Notes: generated by a model not told the origin, from the letters alone. A stretch of 64,000 nt of DNA from Diadema setosum (GCF_964275005.1 NC_092698.1:26187947-26251946); one strand, 5' to 3'; positions 11,701 to 21,756 are shown, counted from the first letter of the stretch. A program made the numbers and translations.

Positions 11701-14700
11701 TAGAAGTGATGCAGTGGTTATCTGTAGACAGATGCATGAAACTCAGAGAAATTTCACCGTGAAGGTTTCCTCATATAATTGCAGTTCAGACATTTTTCCT
11801 TCATACTTTTAAAGCATTTTCAAGCTGGGTTCTATTGCATGAAATATTTTAAATGTCCTGAATTCAATGTATAATCAAGAGGCATAATTTTCAACTTCGG
11901 TGGCTGAAAAGTCAAGTTACACCTGGTTTTATATGTCCAATACCAAGTGTAACTTGTATGCCACAGGGCTCGCTGTCAGTTTGAAATTTGTATATGTACT
12001 TGATTAATGATGTAATCACTTGTTCATGAAACTGTGCATGTATTATAGATGACTGGTTACGTCTTCTGTCAATTTGACCCTTGGTGTCAATTTGACCCAC
12101 GTACCAGAGAGGAGTGGATCTTGTTTCTGTCATTTTTCATAGGATGCTTTAACACAGGTAACCTATGCACCAACTGCACTGTGTAAATTTACATGTTGTC
12201 GGACTGCAACAACCCAATGCATTATGTGAAAAGTCAGTCCTGAATGCCTGCTTGTTTGGCCTTGATGTCACCTGGTTACATTCCCCACAAAAAAAAATAA
12301 TTTTAGATGAAAAAAAAAATTGTATGAATTTTGAATTTTCACAATTAGACAGCTCTAAGGAAGTTTCCTGCCGTTGCTCACTTCCTTAACAATCATCCTT
12401 GTACCTGTCCCCAATGAACTGAAAAAGAAATAGATGTGTTTAATGTGGTGTGACATTCAATTTCCCATTCTAAGGCAATGATCAAGTATTTTGAAAGCAA
12501 AGGGCTTCCTAAGGAGAGACTGATGCTGATCACACCGCCTCCTATAGATGAAGCAGCTTGGAGTGAGGCTTGTAAGACAAAAGGTAACCTACACCCACCC
12601 ATGCCTACACCCACCCATGCCTACACCCCTCCCTCCCCCCCCCCCCCCATTCCTCATGGTATTAAAACAAGTTGAGCAATGTGACACCACTTATCTTTCA
12701 GTCTTATTCAAATCTTCATACACATCTGGGGGGCATTTCATGAAGGAACTTGTCGGATAAAATATCTGACAAGTCAATTATATCCGACAAGTTTTGAGAA
12801 ATTCTTTAGTCTGATTGGCTGACTTCTCTGAACTTGTCGGATATAATTGACTTGTCGGACATCTTATCCGACAAGTTCCTTCATGAAATGCCCCCCTGGT
12901 TATTAAACAGACATAAGATGCACTGAGAAGCTCTCATTGAAATTATAGATTCCGAGGTGGCAGGAATTCCTAGGGAGGGCAGCCCTGAAGAAAGTGGTGC
13001 TATTTCTGTCACCGAGAATACACATACTTTCACTAGTAGCTTGAAACAGTGTTTCCATTCCTCCAATGAATCTTTGAAAAAAAAAAATAAGTGTGATCCT
13101 GCTCATATTGATACAGAGTGGTCTTTGTAGACGATACCAGTAGCACTTTACATGTCGTGCCTCTGGATAAAACCTTTGATCAATCGCACTATACCACTAT
13201 ACCATAAATGTATAGCACATTGTATGCCACAAACATTTTGTTTTCAACATTATCAACATCAAAACAATATCATGATTGGTCATATGACAATGTGTAGACC
13301 AATCATAGAACAGGATTTTATTTCTGAGGTAGTGTAGCTGCTAGTCTGCACATTTCCATGGGATTTCACACTTTGATTGCGAAGACCTCTGACATCAGTG
13401 CATGTCACAAGCATCAAATCACTCTGCTCTTTGGTTTTTGCATGAAAAGGGCACTACTAGTTGATTTTATACCCTCCGTATCTGAATTTGGGAAATTCTG
13501 CTATTGATTGTTTTAAACATCAACTTAAACATGAATATGTTTGTATCTTCTGGTGCCAAATTTGTTGCTTTGCAAATTACATTATATCCATTCACCTTTG
13601 CGCCATCTCCAAAAGTGCATTCCTATTTGCTATTCAATTTCTTTTACTTTCTTTTTTTTCTCATCCCAGGTACAACATTAAACAGAACACTCAAGAACTC
13701 AGGAAAATATGCCAAGGCTTGCTGCGATTTAGCCCAAGATCTGGGAGTGAAAGTGATAGACCTGTGGACCTTGATGCAGAAAGAAGAGGTAGGATGGAGA
13801 CAGATGTACTAAGTTGTGGGTTAGAGCGCCCTCCCATGTGTAAAATATGAAATGTCCAAAGAGGAACTATGGTGCTTTTAGGAGAGATATCTGGGATAAA
13901 GCAGCTGGAACGTTGAGAGTGGAGGGTGTTGCAGGTGGCTCTCGACCCTCAGGACCTACAGTTTTCTTTCATTGTATTGAAATTTTGTTTTAACCAAAGG
14001 GAATTTGCCCCATAGACTTTGATGATAATACTTTGGGAAACTGAATTTATACTTCGTTGTGGCAAAAATTTTGTTATAACCATGTTCGTTGTAATGAGAG
14101 CCCCCTGTATGTAGGATACTATCGAGAGTGTAGCTATTGTTTCATACAGCAGCTACTTTCCATGCACTGTGCAAATTGATGGTATTCGAGCACAATGTTT
14201 GATTGAAAAGAGAGAGAGTAGTATGAAAGTATCACTTGGTGAATGATTAAGATGGAGATAGTGTGTAACAGCAGACAAAAAGGTGGATGTGTTGATGTAG
14301 GGAGGATAGTTTGAGGGGTTTCACAACTCGGCATGATGAATACAACCAGCTGAGAGAGGCCATGTTATGTAGCACACAGACCACCCAGCAAGACTAACAG
14401 CAAAGACAAACACACACATTAAAGCCATGTGTCGATCCCTTCTTACACGTTCCTGGGTTACAAATACAAGGCACTGTATAAACCATGCGTCAAGAAATCA
14501 ATGATGATTAATTCACAGAGGATCCATTTTTATTCATCTTGAAATGTTCTAGACGGCATCTGTCATTGACATTCATTCTTCCCAAAATCAACTTCTCGCA
14601 CTTGACACTATTTGCTATGACAGTATTATCCTCTCACATGCCCAGTTGATAACCGGATGACTACTCTGATGATGAAAGTCACTTGACAGTAAATAAATTT

Positions 14701-14913
14701 GGGGGTAATGACAACATGTGTTCTTCTGTCTTCCAGAACTGGGGCCCGAGGTTCCTCTGCGATGGTCTCCACTTGACAGCGGAAGGAGCAGGGTTCCTCT
14801 ACAAGCACCTCTCGGGTTTTGTAGACGACTGCACTGCATCCCTCCCTCAGCAGTGGCCAGACTGGAGCAGCATAGACTACGCCAATCCAGAGAAGAGCTT
14901 CCAGCAGGATTGA
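2660..14913 (+). CDS. IAH1: Isoamyl acetate-hydrolysing esterase 1 homologue (SGNH hydrolase), complete, spliced
   Basis: Joining 2660-2716, 4957-5009, 11500-11698 (or 6914-7112), 12475-12583, 13670-13788 and 14737-14913 gives 237 aa, close to the roughly 248 aa of human IAH1. All junctions are GT/AG and keep frame. SGNH blocks appear in order: GDS with nucleophile Ser16 (block I), RGFSGYN with Gly45/Gly48 (block II), GAND with Asn80 (block III), and DGLH with Asp188 and His191 (block V). The family hydrolyses small esters (yeast Iah1 cleaves isoamyl acetate); there is no signal peptide or membrane segment, so it is probably cytosolic. The start is fixed by an in-frame TGA directly before ATG 2660; a second in-frame ATG is at 2666. 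The third coding exon is present in two versions, detailed separately. Confidence 0.93.
3345..3840. mobile_element. Non-autonomous element with 13-bp inverted ends GACCTCCGCCAAG
   Basis: The left end GACCTCCGCCAAG and right end CTTGGCGGAGGTC are perfect 13-bp inverted repeats around about 496 bp. The left interior holds the 'GTTTGTTAGTTTGTC ... GATGAAACTT.CAGG' run that I recall from repeats in many marine invertebrate genomes. No coding capacity is seen. A second, degenerate copy lies near 39251-39640. Class not determined. Confidence 0.65.
4716..4804 (-). repeat. 93-bp palindromic repeat, degenerate copy 1 of 5
   Basis: A degenerate copy, in the same orientation as the copy at 44854-44946: ends resemble TTAAATTGAGGACGG and CGTCTTCAACGACTTAAA, with the shared internal 'CATTTCCCATAGACACC'. 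It lies in IAH1 intron 1. Confidence 0.6.
4957..5009 (+). CDS. IAH1: IAH1 coding exon 2
   Basis: Fifty-three bases coding LSFEPGGWGASIANQVQ plus the AG of an Arg codon (phase 2). GGWGASIA matches the GGWGASLA that follows the catalytic serine segment in the family. The donor is GTAAAT. Confidence 0.92.
5010..6913 (+). other. IAH1 intron 2
   Basis: A 1.9-kb intron with no other coding signal. A C/T homopolymer pair lies at about 5202-5218. Its 3' end contains the 387-bp element at 6446-6832, so the last 81 bases (6833-6913) supply the branch-point and pyrimidine region for exon 3a. Confidence 0.75.
6446..6832. mobile_element. 387-bp TTAAAGG...CCTTTAA MITE-like element, copy 1
   Basis: The ends are inverted: TTAAAGGTACTGTTTACCA at the left and TGGTAAATTATGCCTTTAA at the right. 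A second copy (17440-17796) aligns along the whole length in the same orientation, including the shared 'TCACAAAACATCCTACCAT' and 'TTTTGTTTCATCTGCAAAT'. There is no coding capacity. It is probably a non-autonomous DNA transposon. Confidence 0.7.
6914..7112 (+). CDS. IAH1: IAH1 alternative coding exon 3a
   Basis: A 199-base exon flanked by CTCCAG and a GTATCA donor. The first A completes Arg37, then 66 residues run from [16 protein letters not shown] to LDYVSNIK. It carries SGNH block II (RGFSGYN) and block III (GAND), but reads CRGFSG and GANDC where exon 3b and human read NRGFSG and GANDS. By hand count 29 of 66 residues match exon 3b. The frame is fully open and both motif blocks are intact, so this looks like a functional alternative rather than a dead copy. 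Whether it is spliced in vivo cannot be seen here. Confidence 0.85.
8664..10536. mobile_element. Non-autonomous DNA transposon, Harbinger-like, 1.87 kb
   Basis: Inverted ends of about 47 bp match closely (AGGTGCGATCACACATCGCC at the left; AGGTGCAATCACACATCGCC reading in from the right) and continue through GGTTTAGATGGCGGTTCA. TTA flanks both ends (8661-8663 and 10537-10539), the three-base TWA target duplication typical of PIF/Harbinger. Subterminal DNA is full of GGCGGTT and AACACGG motifs. There is no transposase frame. A LINE 3' fragment is nested at 9303-9672. It sits between the two alternative IAH1 exons. Confidence 0.75.
9303..9672 (+). mobile_element. LINE 3'-end fossil (CR1/L2-like ORF2 tail and 3' UTR)
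   Basis: Translation gives ELLVKYEPRRVPKS, then in another frame GNLYVIPSIHYDKLL, a stop, and MANVVYAAPELWNSIPSD, a further stop and VQNVFKYL. That is the well-known end of non-LTR retrotransposon ORF2 ('LLV.Y.P.R.LRS', 'AAP.LWNSLP', 'FK..LK'). The following 'GCGCATAGAGACCTT...GCGCTTTAT' and ATGATGATATAATAATGAT tail suit a LINE 3' end. At least one frameshift and two stops break it. It is a 5'-truncated insertion inside the Harbinger-like element. Confidence 0.75.
11500..11698 (+). CDS. IAH1: IAH1 alternative coding exon 3b
   Basis: Exactly 199 bases, flanked by TTACAG and a GTTAGA donor, in the same phase as exon 3a. It codes [20 protein letters not shown] to LEAYADNMK. This version is closer to human IAH1 ([34 protein letters not shown]), so it is probably the ancestral or default form. 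The donor has T at +3, which is weak. Confidence 0.92.
11699..12474 (+). other. IAH1 intron between exon 3b and exon 4
   Basis: 776 bases with no coding signal of their own. A short tandem 'GTCAATTTGACCC' pair lies near 12067-12101. The acceptor is CCCATTCTAAG at 12464-12474. Confidence 0.7.
12475..12583 (+). CDS. IAH1: IAH1 coding exon 4
   Basis: 109 bases coding AMIKYFESKGLPKERLMLIT through TKTK-like end ...SEACKTK, then one base of Gly140. LMLITPPPIDEAAW corresponds to VILITPTPLCETAW in human IAH1. The donor is GTAACC (phase 1). Confidence 0.92.
12584..13669 (+). other. IAH1 intron between exons 4 and 5
   Basis: 1.09 kb. It holds a near-perfect hairpin element (12728-12896), tandem CCCACCCATGCCTACA repeats and a C run (about 12593-12649). 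A strong T/C tract precedes the CATCCCAG acceptor. Confidence 0.8.
12728..12896. mobile_element. 169-bp foldback element with GGGGGGCATTTCATGAAGG ends
   Basis: The arms are inverted and nearly perfect over about 65 bp (GGGGGGCATTTCATGAAGGA... pairs with ...TCCTTCATGAAATGCCCCCC), enclosing about 37 bp. It would form a long hairpin in the IAH1 transcript. Shorter relatives are at about 25406-25538 and 54615-54747. Confidence 0.8.
13670..13788 (+). CDS. IAH1: IAH1 coding exon 5
   Basis: 119 bases completing Gly140, then TTLNRTLKNSGKYAKACCDL and on to VKVIDLWTLMQKEE. LNR...YA.AC...A...G..V.DLWTLMQ is the conserved helix and strand before the catalytic Asp/His block. The donor is GTAGGA (phase 0). 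Confidence 0.93.
13789..14736 (+). other. IAH1 intron between exons 5 and 6
   Basis: 948 bases. At about 13960-14110 is a dispersed repeat with 'TTTTGTTATAACCATGTTCGTT', related to copies at 27252-27440 and, inverted, 17138-17200. No coding signal is seen. The acceptor is GTCTTCCAG. Confidence 0.7.
13960..14110 (+). repeat. Dispersed 'TATAACCATGTTCGTT' repeat, copy 1
   Basis: It shares 'CTTCGTTGT..CA', 'GTTTTAACC/GTTATAACC' and 'CATGTTCGTT' in the same order with 27252-27440. A shorter inverted relative lies at 17138-17200. Class unknown; ends not defined. Confidence 0.45.
14737..14913 (+). CDS. IAH1: IAH1 last coding exon
   Basis: 58 codons and a TGA: NWGPRFLCDGLHLTAEGAGF ... NPEKSFQQD. 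It contains the block V catalytic pair Asp188 and His191 in CDGLHL (human SDGLHL). The exon runs straight into the 3' UTR. Confidence 0.94.
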   Translation, partial: NWGPRFLCDGLHLTAEGAGFLYKHLSGFVDDCTASLPQQWPDWSSIDYANPEKSFQQD

Positions 14914-15980
14914 TGCCTGATGTTCGGTAGTTGTCTTAGGTAGTTGGCATCTTCTTTGATGTGTCAGCGTAAAAATCAGGATATATTTTTTTTCAGATGA
15001 GAATATTTTCTTCCATTATATCTCACTCGTGATGTTATGCGATTTTTAGTGCTTTTAGTGTTATCAAAGTCCTGTGATTTTTACTATTTTCCATCGTAAG
15101 CCTTTCACAATAACTGGTGAGCTGAAGGGATGTTGTATTGCCTTGGCATTGTTTGTCAAACAAGCTAGAGTGCATTCAGGATACGTCCTGGAATGTATAG
15201 TTGTTGCAATATTGACTTTGTGACAAGAATCAGATTGAAGGCTGTTCATTGCAATGATGATGACGAGCGTCAGAACAGGCAGCACAAGTTTTAATATGAC
15301 AGTGAATGAGAGGAAAGACAGCTTGAAGCAAAAGTAATACATTACACTATGTATTCAAAGTGTATTTACCAAATGAACGCAAGGGTACAGACAGTGTTTA
15401 ACGCATTCATAAGCGTGTGGAATTCATCTTGTCAGCTTTATGTATCGTAGCTGAGCAACAAAGTGTGTGTTATATACAAGTGTGACTTGTATGTTATGCA
15501 TGTACCTCATCATGTCTTTTATTTAAAAAAAAAAAAAAAAGGTCCAGACTTGTTCCTACACATATCTTTTAACAGTTTTATGAGGTGGTTTTTTTTTTTT
15601 CATAAGTCTTTTAGTTACCTTAATTTTTGAAATAGATTAAACTTCTATGTGTTCTTGTGTAAACTGATAATTTACATCAAAGTGAATTGTGATGTTCTTC
15701 CGTACTGAAGCTCTAAAGCTGTCATGAAAAAAGTGCCTGAAATAACTTTTGTAATACAAAGTTCTTTTTGCGCTTAGTCTCACTGTTTGGGCCAGTTTGT
15801 AAGATATGCATGTTGACAAATTTCGGATAACCCAATTTGTCTGTGTGGGTGGGTGTGTCTGAAAAATGAATGACTGGTTTCTGTTTGCCACTGTAAGGAT
15901 GTATTCCAGCTGTAAATGGTTTGTGGTGAGGACATAAGAGCAAGACATTTCAGTGGTGGTATTTGTGGTATTGCTTCAGA

Positions 15981-15986
15981 AATAAA
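15981..15986 (+). terminator. Candidate poly(A) signal AATAAA for IAH1
   Basis: The first canonical AATAAA after the stop that I could find, about 1.07 kb downstream; an ATTAAA variant lies near 15630. No independent evidence for which is used. Confidence 0.25.
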
Positions 15987-17137
15987 CAGAAAAAGAAATG
16001 TTACATCTTGTCCCAATCTCAAAAGAGATATTAAGTAGTTGATGGTAAGAGTGTATATGTTTCCCTGCATCACAAAACCAAAAGTCGCCAGCATGGATTC
16101 TGAGTTAAGGGCAGATTCTGAAAGAGCAGACTTTAATCCTTAAAAGGATGTATAGGTCGAGTCAAATGGACTCTCCTGACATATCTAAATGTTGGAAAGA
16201 AAGCACACACTCTGGAAAGGTTTGTACTGAGAAGAGATTCTCTGAAGTGTAGAATCTATACTATATTAAAGCGATAATAACAAATGTTTAATCTTACCAT
16301 GTGGTGCTCAGTGCTATGAATGGGACAAAAAACAGGATGTAAATCTCCTTAGTAACAACAATGAAGGGGTTATCAGATTAAACTGAAATTGAGCATGCTC
16401 TATTGACACATTCTTTCCATGACTGATACCAACTTTCAAAGCAGCAGCACTAACTAGAAGAGTGTGAAGGTTTTTTTTTTTTAATGGAAAGGAGCCTCCA
16501 CGACATATCTGAGCACATAATACATTCTTTAAAAAATAGAAGTGTTCTAGAGAAACTGTTGAAAATACTATTTCCCATTCATTTTATGATCTCAACTGTT
16601 AGAATAATGTAAAAGAAGAATTATTTCAGAAAATATAACTCAAGATTTACTAGATTGACCTGTTTTTAATACCCTTTTTTTTTAATCCTCATGTAAAATC
16701 AGGACATGTGACTTCTTGTTGCTTTTTTGATTCATTTCACATGTGTAAGTTGATAAATGTTACCTTCCTACTTTGGCCTTTAAATCATACTTATTTTAGC
16801 AAATCGTATCTACAGACATGTAATCAGCAGTTGTAGTGCAGTACTTGTAGTTTGTACCCAGGAAGGGAAATATGAGAATCACAAAAACATTGTAGCAGGA
16901 GAGATGTATTTTTTTTTCTCTCTCTCTAAGTCTATCAGAGCCATTGAACTTTAGCCAAAGTCATAATTATAATCATACTTGTTCCGTGATGAAATAGTCA
17001 CTATAATTTTCTTTCTCTCTCTCTTTCTCTCTTTTTTTTTTATTTTTTACTTTTTTATTTATTTTTTTTTTATTGTGTGTGTGTTACAAGAGAGCAGTCC
17101 GGGATGTTAAGTTCAGGAAGCATTAAATGCTATACCT

Positions 17138-17200
17138 TGTACTCCCATTCTAACAAACATGGTTATAACAATATTTTGTTACAACAAGTTTAGGTCCAAA
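17138..17200 (-). repeat. Dispersed 'TATAACCATGTTCGTT' repeat, inverted fragment
   Basis: 'CCCATTCTAACAAACATGG' followed by 'TTGTTACAACAAGTTTAGGTC' matches the reverse complement of the end of the 27252-27440 copy. Confidence 0.45.
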
Positions 17201-17439
17201 TATTGATATCTATACATGTATAATATCTTTATATACTTAAATTGTGTGAAGAAAAGAAATATGCCAGTCCAGATGACTTCATTATAAAGAGAGTCACCTG
17301 TATATGTTACATTACATATATATGTTGTCTTTCTTTGATCCATTGTCACATGTCAAAAAAAAAAATGATAGTAATGAAAATAATTAGAGAAATAAAAAAT
17401 AAAAATGTGATATATTTACAGGAGTCTGCCTTTGTTGAC

Positions 17440-17796
17440 TTAAAGGTCCTGTTTACCTTTGGGATCCGTGATTTGAAAAATGTTCATTTGATGCATATGT
17501 GTAGGTCAGTTGTATCACAAAACATCCTACCATATAAAATTTTCACAATAAAGCCTAAAATATAAGGAGATATCAGTGTTTTTCTCAATAAACCGTAACT
17601 GTAGACGGTTTAGTCTGGAAACATTTTGATTATAACTATTGTTCACATTTTGTGTATTTAACAACACTTAACATCGATTATACGGATACAAATTTTTACA
17701 GTGGTTGTTTCTATCCCTAACTCACATTTTAGAACTATTTTACAACACTAATGCTGGGTTTTTGTTTCATCTGCAAATGGTAAATTATGCCTTTAA
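17440..17796. mobile_element. TTAAAGG...CCTTTAA MITE-like element, copy 2
   Basis: A 357-bp full-length relative of 6446-6832 in the same orientation, with the same ends and small internal indels. Confidence 0.7.
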
Positions 17797-18198
17797 GAGG
17801 GCAGCATCTGCTTTCCTCTTTCCCAGTAAAGTCTGTGTGTGAGTGTGTTTGTTGATCATCATGTAGTATGTGTGTCTGTGTTCTTTGTTTATAGCATCAT
17901 TGCCTTTGAATATATTCATGATTGTGTATGTGTATTTGTATTTTCATTTGCTGTCACTGGCAACTTATACAAAATAATGTCACTTAGTATCACTCTGAAA
18001 GGGGAGTACAGCACGATATGACTTACATTTAGATCACACAAACACGAAGTAAACAAAAAACAAAACAAAACAAAACAAAAAACACACACACAATAGTCAA
18101 ATCTAATTATATTTTCATTATGACCATAAAGACAAACATTTTTATGACTATGATTTTAGCTGCCGATGCATTTATTCAAATTAAAAGAGAGACAAATA

Positions 18199-18207
18199 GA
18201 GAGAGAG

Positions 18208-18242
<35 letters not shown>
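18199..18242. repeat. (GA)n/(GT)n microsatellite
   Basis: A short GA run passes directly into about 16 GT units. Confidence 0.9.
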
Positions 18243-18243
<1 letters not shown>

Positions 18244-18574
18244 AGAAAGACATGCTTTGAATTTATAACAATGAGAAAGAAGCATTCTGATTTTTAGGAA
18301 GCTGAGTTTCATCTATTGTATTTTGTAAAGCCCTGTTACCACTACATCCAAGAAGACACTCAGAAAGACGTTAAAAGTGAGTAAAAATTATACGTGTTCA
18401 TGTTCATTCGATATTCTGAAATGATGTAACCTTTAATACTCACACACATATAGACACGCATGCAATAAGCATGATGATAATATTGAAAAAGAAAAAGCAA
18501 CGTTGTACCGTAAACCCCTGTTGAACCCCTGTCCGATGAATGCGTTTACAGTGTATTATGCCAAAAGTTCGCTG

Positions 18575-19110
18575 TTTCAAAGGTTCGTTAATCCGAAAAT
18601 GATATACAATTCCTTATTCCGAAGCCCTGTTCCGAAGGTTCGTTAACCCCAAAATTAAATAGGGTTCGTTGTTTCGATTGTTCGAAAATGCGGAAATGAA
18701 ATGAGATTCGTAATTCCGAAGGTTCGTCAGTGCGCCCCTTTTCTTTTCCATCATCTTCTTCTTCTTCTTCTTCTTCTTCTTCTTCTTCTTCTTCTTCTTC
18801 TTCTTCTTCTTCTTCTTCTTCTTCTTTTTATTTCTTTTCATGCCAACGAACCTCCATTCACTTTCGGACTATCTAATCTTGGGAATAAAGACCCTTATGT
18901 CGTTTTCGAACTAACGAACCTTTGGAATAACGCCACAAAATGCTCGGATTAACGAACCCTATTTCATTTTCATTTTTCGGACTAACGAACATCGAGGTAT
19001 AATCATTACGGAATTCATGTTTTTCGAATAAGGAATATTGCTTCTTTCTGGGATTAATGAACTCATTTGAATAAGTTATTCTAACGAACATCTCCCACGA
19101 ATGCACATGC
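18575..19110. repeat. 'GGTTCGTTAATCCGAAAA' repeat cluster, inverted halves
   Basis: Left of the CTT microsatellite (18753-18827) copies read GGTTCGTTAATCCGAAAA; right of it they read CGGATTAACGAACC. So the cluster is arranged as an imperfect palindrome around the microsatellite. The same motif builds the larger array at 40380-41910. Confidence 0.7.
18753..18827. repeat. (CTT)n microsatellite
   Basis: About 24 uninterrupted CTT/TTC units. It produces poly-Lys and poly-Leu open frames that are not genes. Confidence 0.95.
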
Positions 19111-19212
19111 AGAATTTCACATTTCCGTCAGTATTCCGACCGGACGCCGTATACCGCTCGTGATTTCTTCTGTACCCGACGCGCTGGACCGACGCGTTAG
19201 ATCATACTCTAA

Positions 19213-19585
19213 CAATAAAGGGATGGTACAGTTTCGATTGAGATGGGGCTTGAGGTTTCCAATGTTTTTAATGTAGAGTTTTTGAGATAATGAGAAACCG
19301 CTTATGAAATATGAAAGAGCATATAATTCTAAGAGGAATTCAGAGTTTATTTGATTAAAATTGGTTTTGAAGTGGCTGAGATATCCACAAGAAAGTAATC
19401 CTAATAAAAGGTGGGACCTTTCACTTTGTTTTATTTTGTTTGTTAGTTTTTTTTTTGGATATCTCAACCACTTAACACACAAAACCAATTTTCATCAAAA
19501 AATATTTGAATTCCTCTTATAATTGTATGCTTTTCAACATTTCATGAAGTGGTTTCTAAGTATCTCACAAAAAGTTCAAAGCTTA
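19213..19585. mobile_element. 380-bp foldback element, copy 1 (right end degraded)
   Basis: It shares 'GATAATGAGAAA.C.CTTATGA', 'TGGTTTTGAAGTGGCTGAGA' and the mirrored 'GGATATCTCA.CCA.TT' with copies at 28614-29006 and 52202-52585. The right-hand TCCCTTTAA end is not recognisable here. Confidence 0.6.
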
Positions 19586-20269
19586 ATTCCGGTGATATTT
19601 GATTTTTAAATGACACGTTGTTCTAATGAGATCGCCATCGTTTGGTTGTTTTGTAATACGAAATGAACATGAAAAGACAGTTGAAAGTAAGTGAAATAAA
19701 AAAAAAAAAAAACTTATATCTATCAGTGTTTTCAGTTGGGAGGTGTATCTATATTTAATTATCTGACAGACTCTGTACACGTGTTGATCAAAATTAATGA
19801 CGTCTTTTGAGCAATGAAGCAAACATAGTAACATCGCATGGTGTAATGACCTTTCGCTGAAAATGATAGAAGGAGAAGAAAGGGAAACGAAGAAATTACG
19901 TTCATTTTGATTTATTTCTAAGATTGACTGATCTGTCAAGATCATCTGTTGAATGGAATAAAAGAAAATAATCATAGTTTGCAGTAAGTGGTTGTCAATA
20001 TTCACTAAAGTCGTTTATTTCTTTCAAATCAGGCCATCTTTTTTCCCCTCCTCGTCTCACTCCATATAAGCAGATCCGCTGTTACTGTATCAAACACTTT
20101 ATCTTTCTTTTATTTATTGTTTTCATTCTCTCTCTCTCTCTCCCAGCTGATGTCTTATAACATTTCCTTTCAAAATTTACGCTGCTACAAACGAATAAAG
20201 ATAGCCATGCATGATATTTCTTTACAGTACTCCTAAATTAGACTGTTTTCATTTCATTAGGAAAAAAAA

Positions 20270-20705
20270 TCTAAGCATAGGTGCCTATATAAGGGCATGT
20301 CAGAGAGGGAGGGAGAGAGAGGGGGAGGAAGGGAAATAGAGAAGATACGCTGCCACATCGGCCAATTTGAAATGCGATATGTTTTAAGTTCATCACCCAA
20401 GGTGAGTCTCTAATGTGTTTATCGGTATAACTCTGAACAATATCAGGAGCCGCAAATCTGGAGAGTTCTTCCCTTCCGGGGGGGGGGGGGGGGGAGGACA
20501 TTCTCTCTTAATTCTTGAGATTGAGATGAGGGACCAATCCCAAATTAGATTGAAAATCTCAATCTGATAGATCAGAAGCACAGTGTTTTTCTCAATAATC
20601 TTATTTTGCATTGGTATACCTCACCACAATTTTTTTACGCTTGATTTCCAATCTACGGATTTTGGAAAGTCGACCTGTCTGCAGCTTTAAGAGCCAACCA
20701 CGAGA

Positions 20706-20736
<31 letters not shown>

Positions 20737-20800
20737 CACCTTACCACCACTACACACACACACATCCTTCACACTAACACCACACACTAAAAACGTTCCG
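20270..20800. repeat. Low-complexity purine, G-run and C/CA-run stretch
   Basis: A GAGGGA-rich patch (20305-20340), a G16 run near 20479-20494 and a C17 run passing into CA-rich DNA at 20706-20765. No gene evidence. Confidence 0.8.
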
Positions 20801-21721
20801 CGGTCCCTGAATGTATAGACCTAAAGAAGATAAAGCGACAAATGAACAGTGATTTCAGGTCTTTACAGTATACATGTTGCAGTATTCGTATACATAGATT
20901 TATCCATCCACCTTTATACATAATCTGTCTTTGTATCATTAGACCCTAGGGTGTTATGATTTTTTCTTCTTTCTGTTTTACTTGTTTTCTTTTTTATAGG
21001 ACTGAAAAGTTGTATTATAAACGACGGCATAGCATTAGTTAATTCATTTTATTCTCTTACTAACTTTGTCGTCATATCCCCTTTAATGTTTATTGTGAAA
21101 ACCATAAAAACTTCATTTTGTATCAATTGATTTATTGTAGATTTGATTTTGCGTATGGGAAAGCTCTATACTAGACCTATTAAATGAGACGAAGGAATCA
21201 ATAAATTCCAACAGCTCAACAGCTGATTGCTCTGGCGTTTCAGGAGCTTAGCAGAAATCAATTTACGCAGTCAGGCAAGAAGTGCCCAAACCCTCGACAC
21301 AATTTCAGCAAATAATATTTCATGTTCTACTTTGTTCTACTTTGACGGTCCTCTTATCGCATTTTTTTTTTCACCGATCTCTAAATACTGAAAGTAATTT
21401 GCATGACAAAGTTTTCCTGTCAATAATTGTCATACTCAAATAATGTGAAGCTATAGTATGTGTCAAGTAGATGTCGAATAGTCAATATCGGGACTGGTGA
21501 CTGAAAGATAATGTCTAGATTTTCTTCCAAAAGTGTTAAGTATCATTTCTAACGAAACAGATTAATATGATGTAGCTCTCATTGGGGAATTTCCGAAATA
21601 CCGACTAACAGCGGTGGCGTCAAAGCTATAGCGCCGGTACAACAGGTTTTGAGGCCGTTTGTTAGCCAAGTGGATTTACTCCCTCTTCCGTTGCGGAATC
21701 AATACAATGGCAATCTAATCA

Positions 21722-21756
21722 TGACGTCACTCATTTAAATTTGGTCAATATGGCGG
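21722..21756 (+). promoter_or_regulatory. Candidate CLASP promoter: CRE and YY1-like site
   Basis: A full palindromic CRE, TGACGTCA (21722-21729), lies 20 bases before CAATATGGCGGAC, which carries the ATGGCGG core of YY1 sites (21750-21756). Both are typical of proximal promoters. A good GTGAGT donor follows at 21883, giving a plausible short non-coding first exon. Assignment to CLASP, 3.1 kb downstream, is inference. Confidence 0.45.

Larger units (their letters stand above)
14914..21720. other. IAH1 3' UTR and intergenic DNA before CLASP
   Basis: No supported gene on either strand. Contents in order: 3' UTR-like AT-rich DNA to about 16000, pyrimidine-rich runs (16910-17060), an inverted copy of the 'TATAACCATG' repeat (17138-17200), MITE copy 2 (17440-17796), GT microsatellite (18199-18242), the 'TTCGTTAATCCGA' repeat around a CTT microsatellite (18575-19110), a foldback repeat (19213-19585), a G run (20479-20494) and C/CA-rich DNA (20705-20790). 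Confidence 0.6.

Noticed and set aside
13461-13669. Frame PPYLNLGNSAIDCFKHQLKH upstream of IAH1 exon 5, resembling a LINE ORF2 tail
   Set aside because: Only the FK.QLK part fits; no AAP.LWN motif or LINE 3' tail follows. Too short to call.
15520-15541. Poly-A run as a retroposed gene tail
   Set aside because: No coding remnant or target duplication upstream; it is one of many A/T homopolymers.
18614-18952. Poly-Lys and poly-Leu open frames
   Set aside because: Translation of the CTT microsatellite only.
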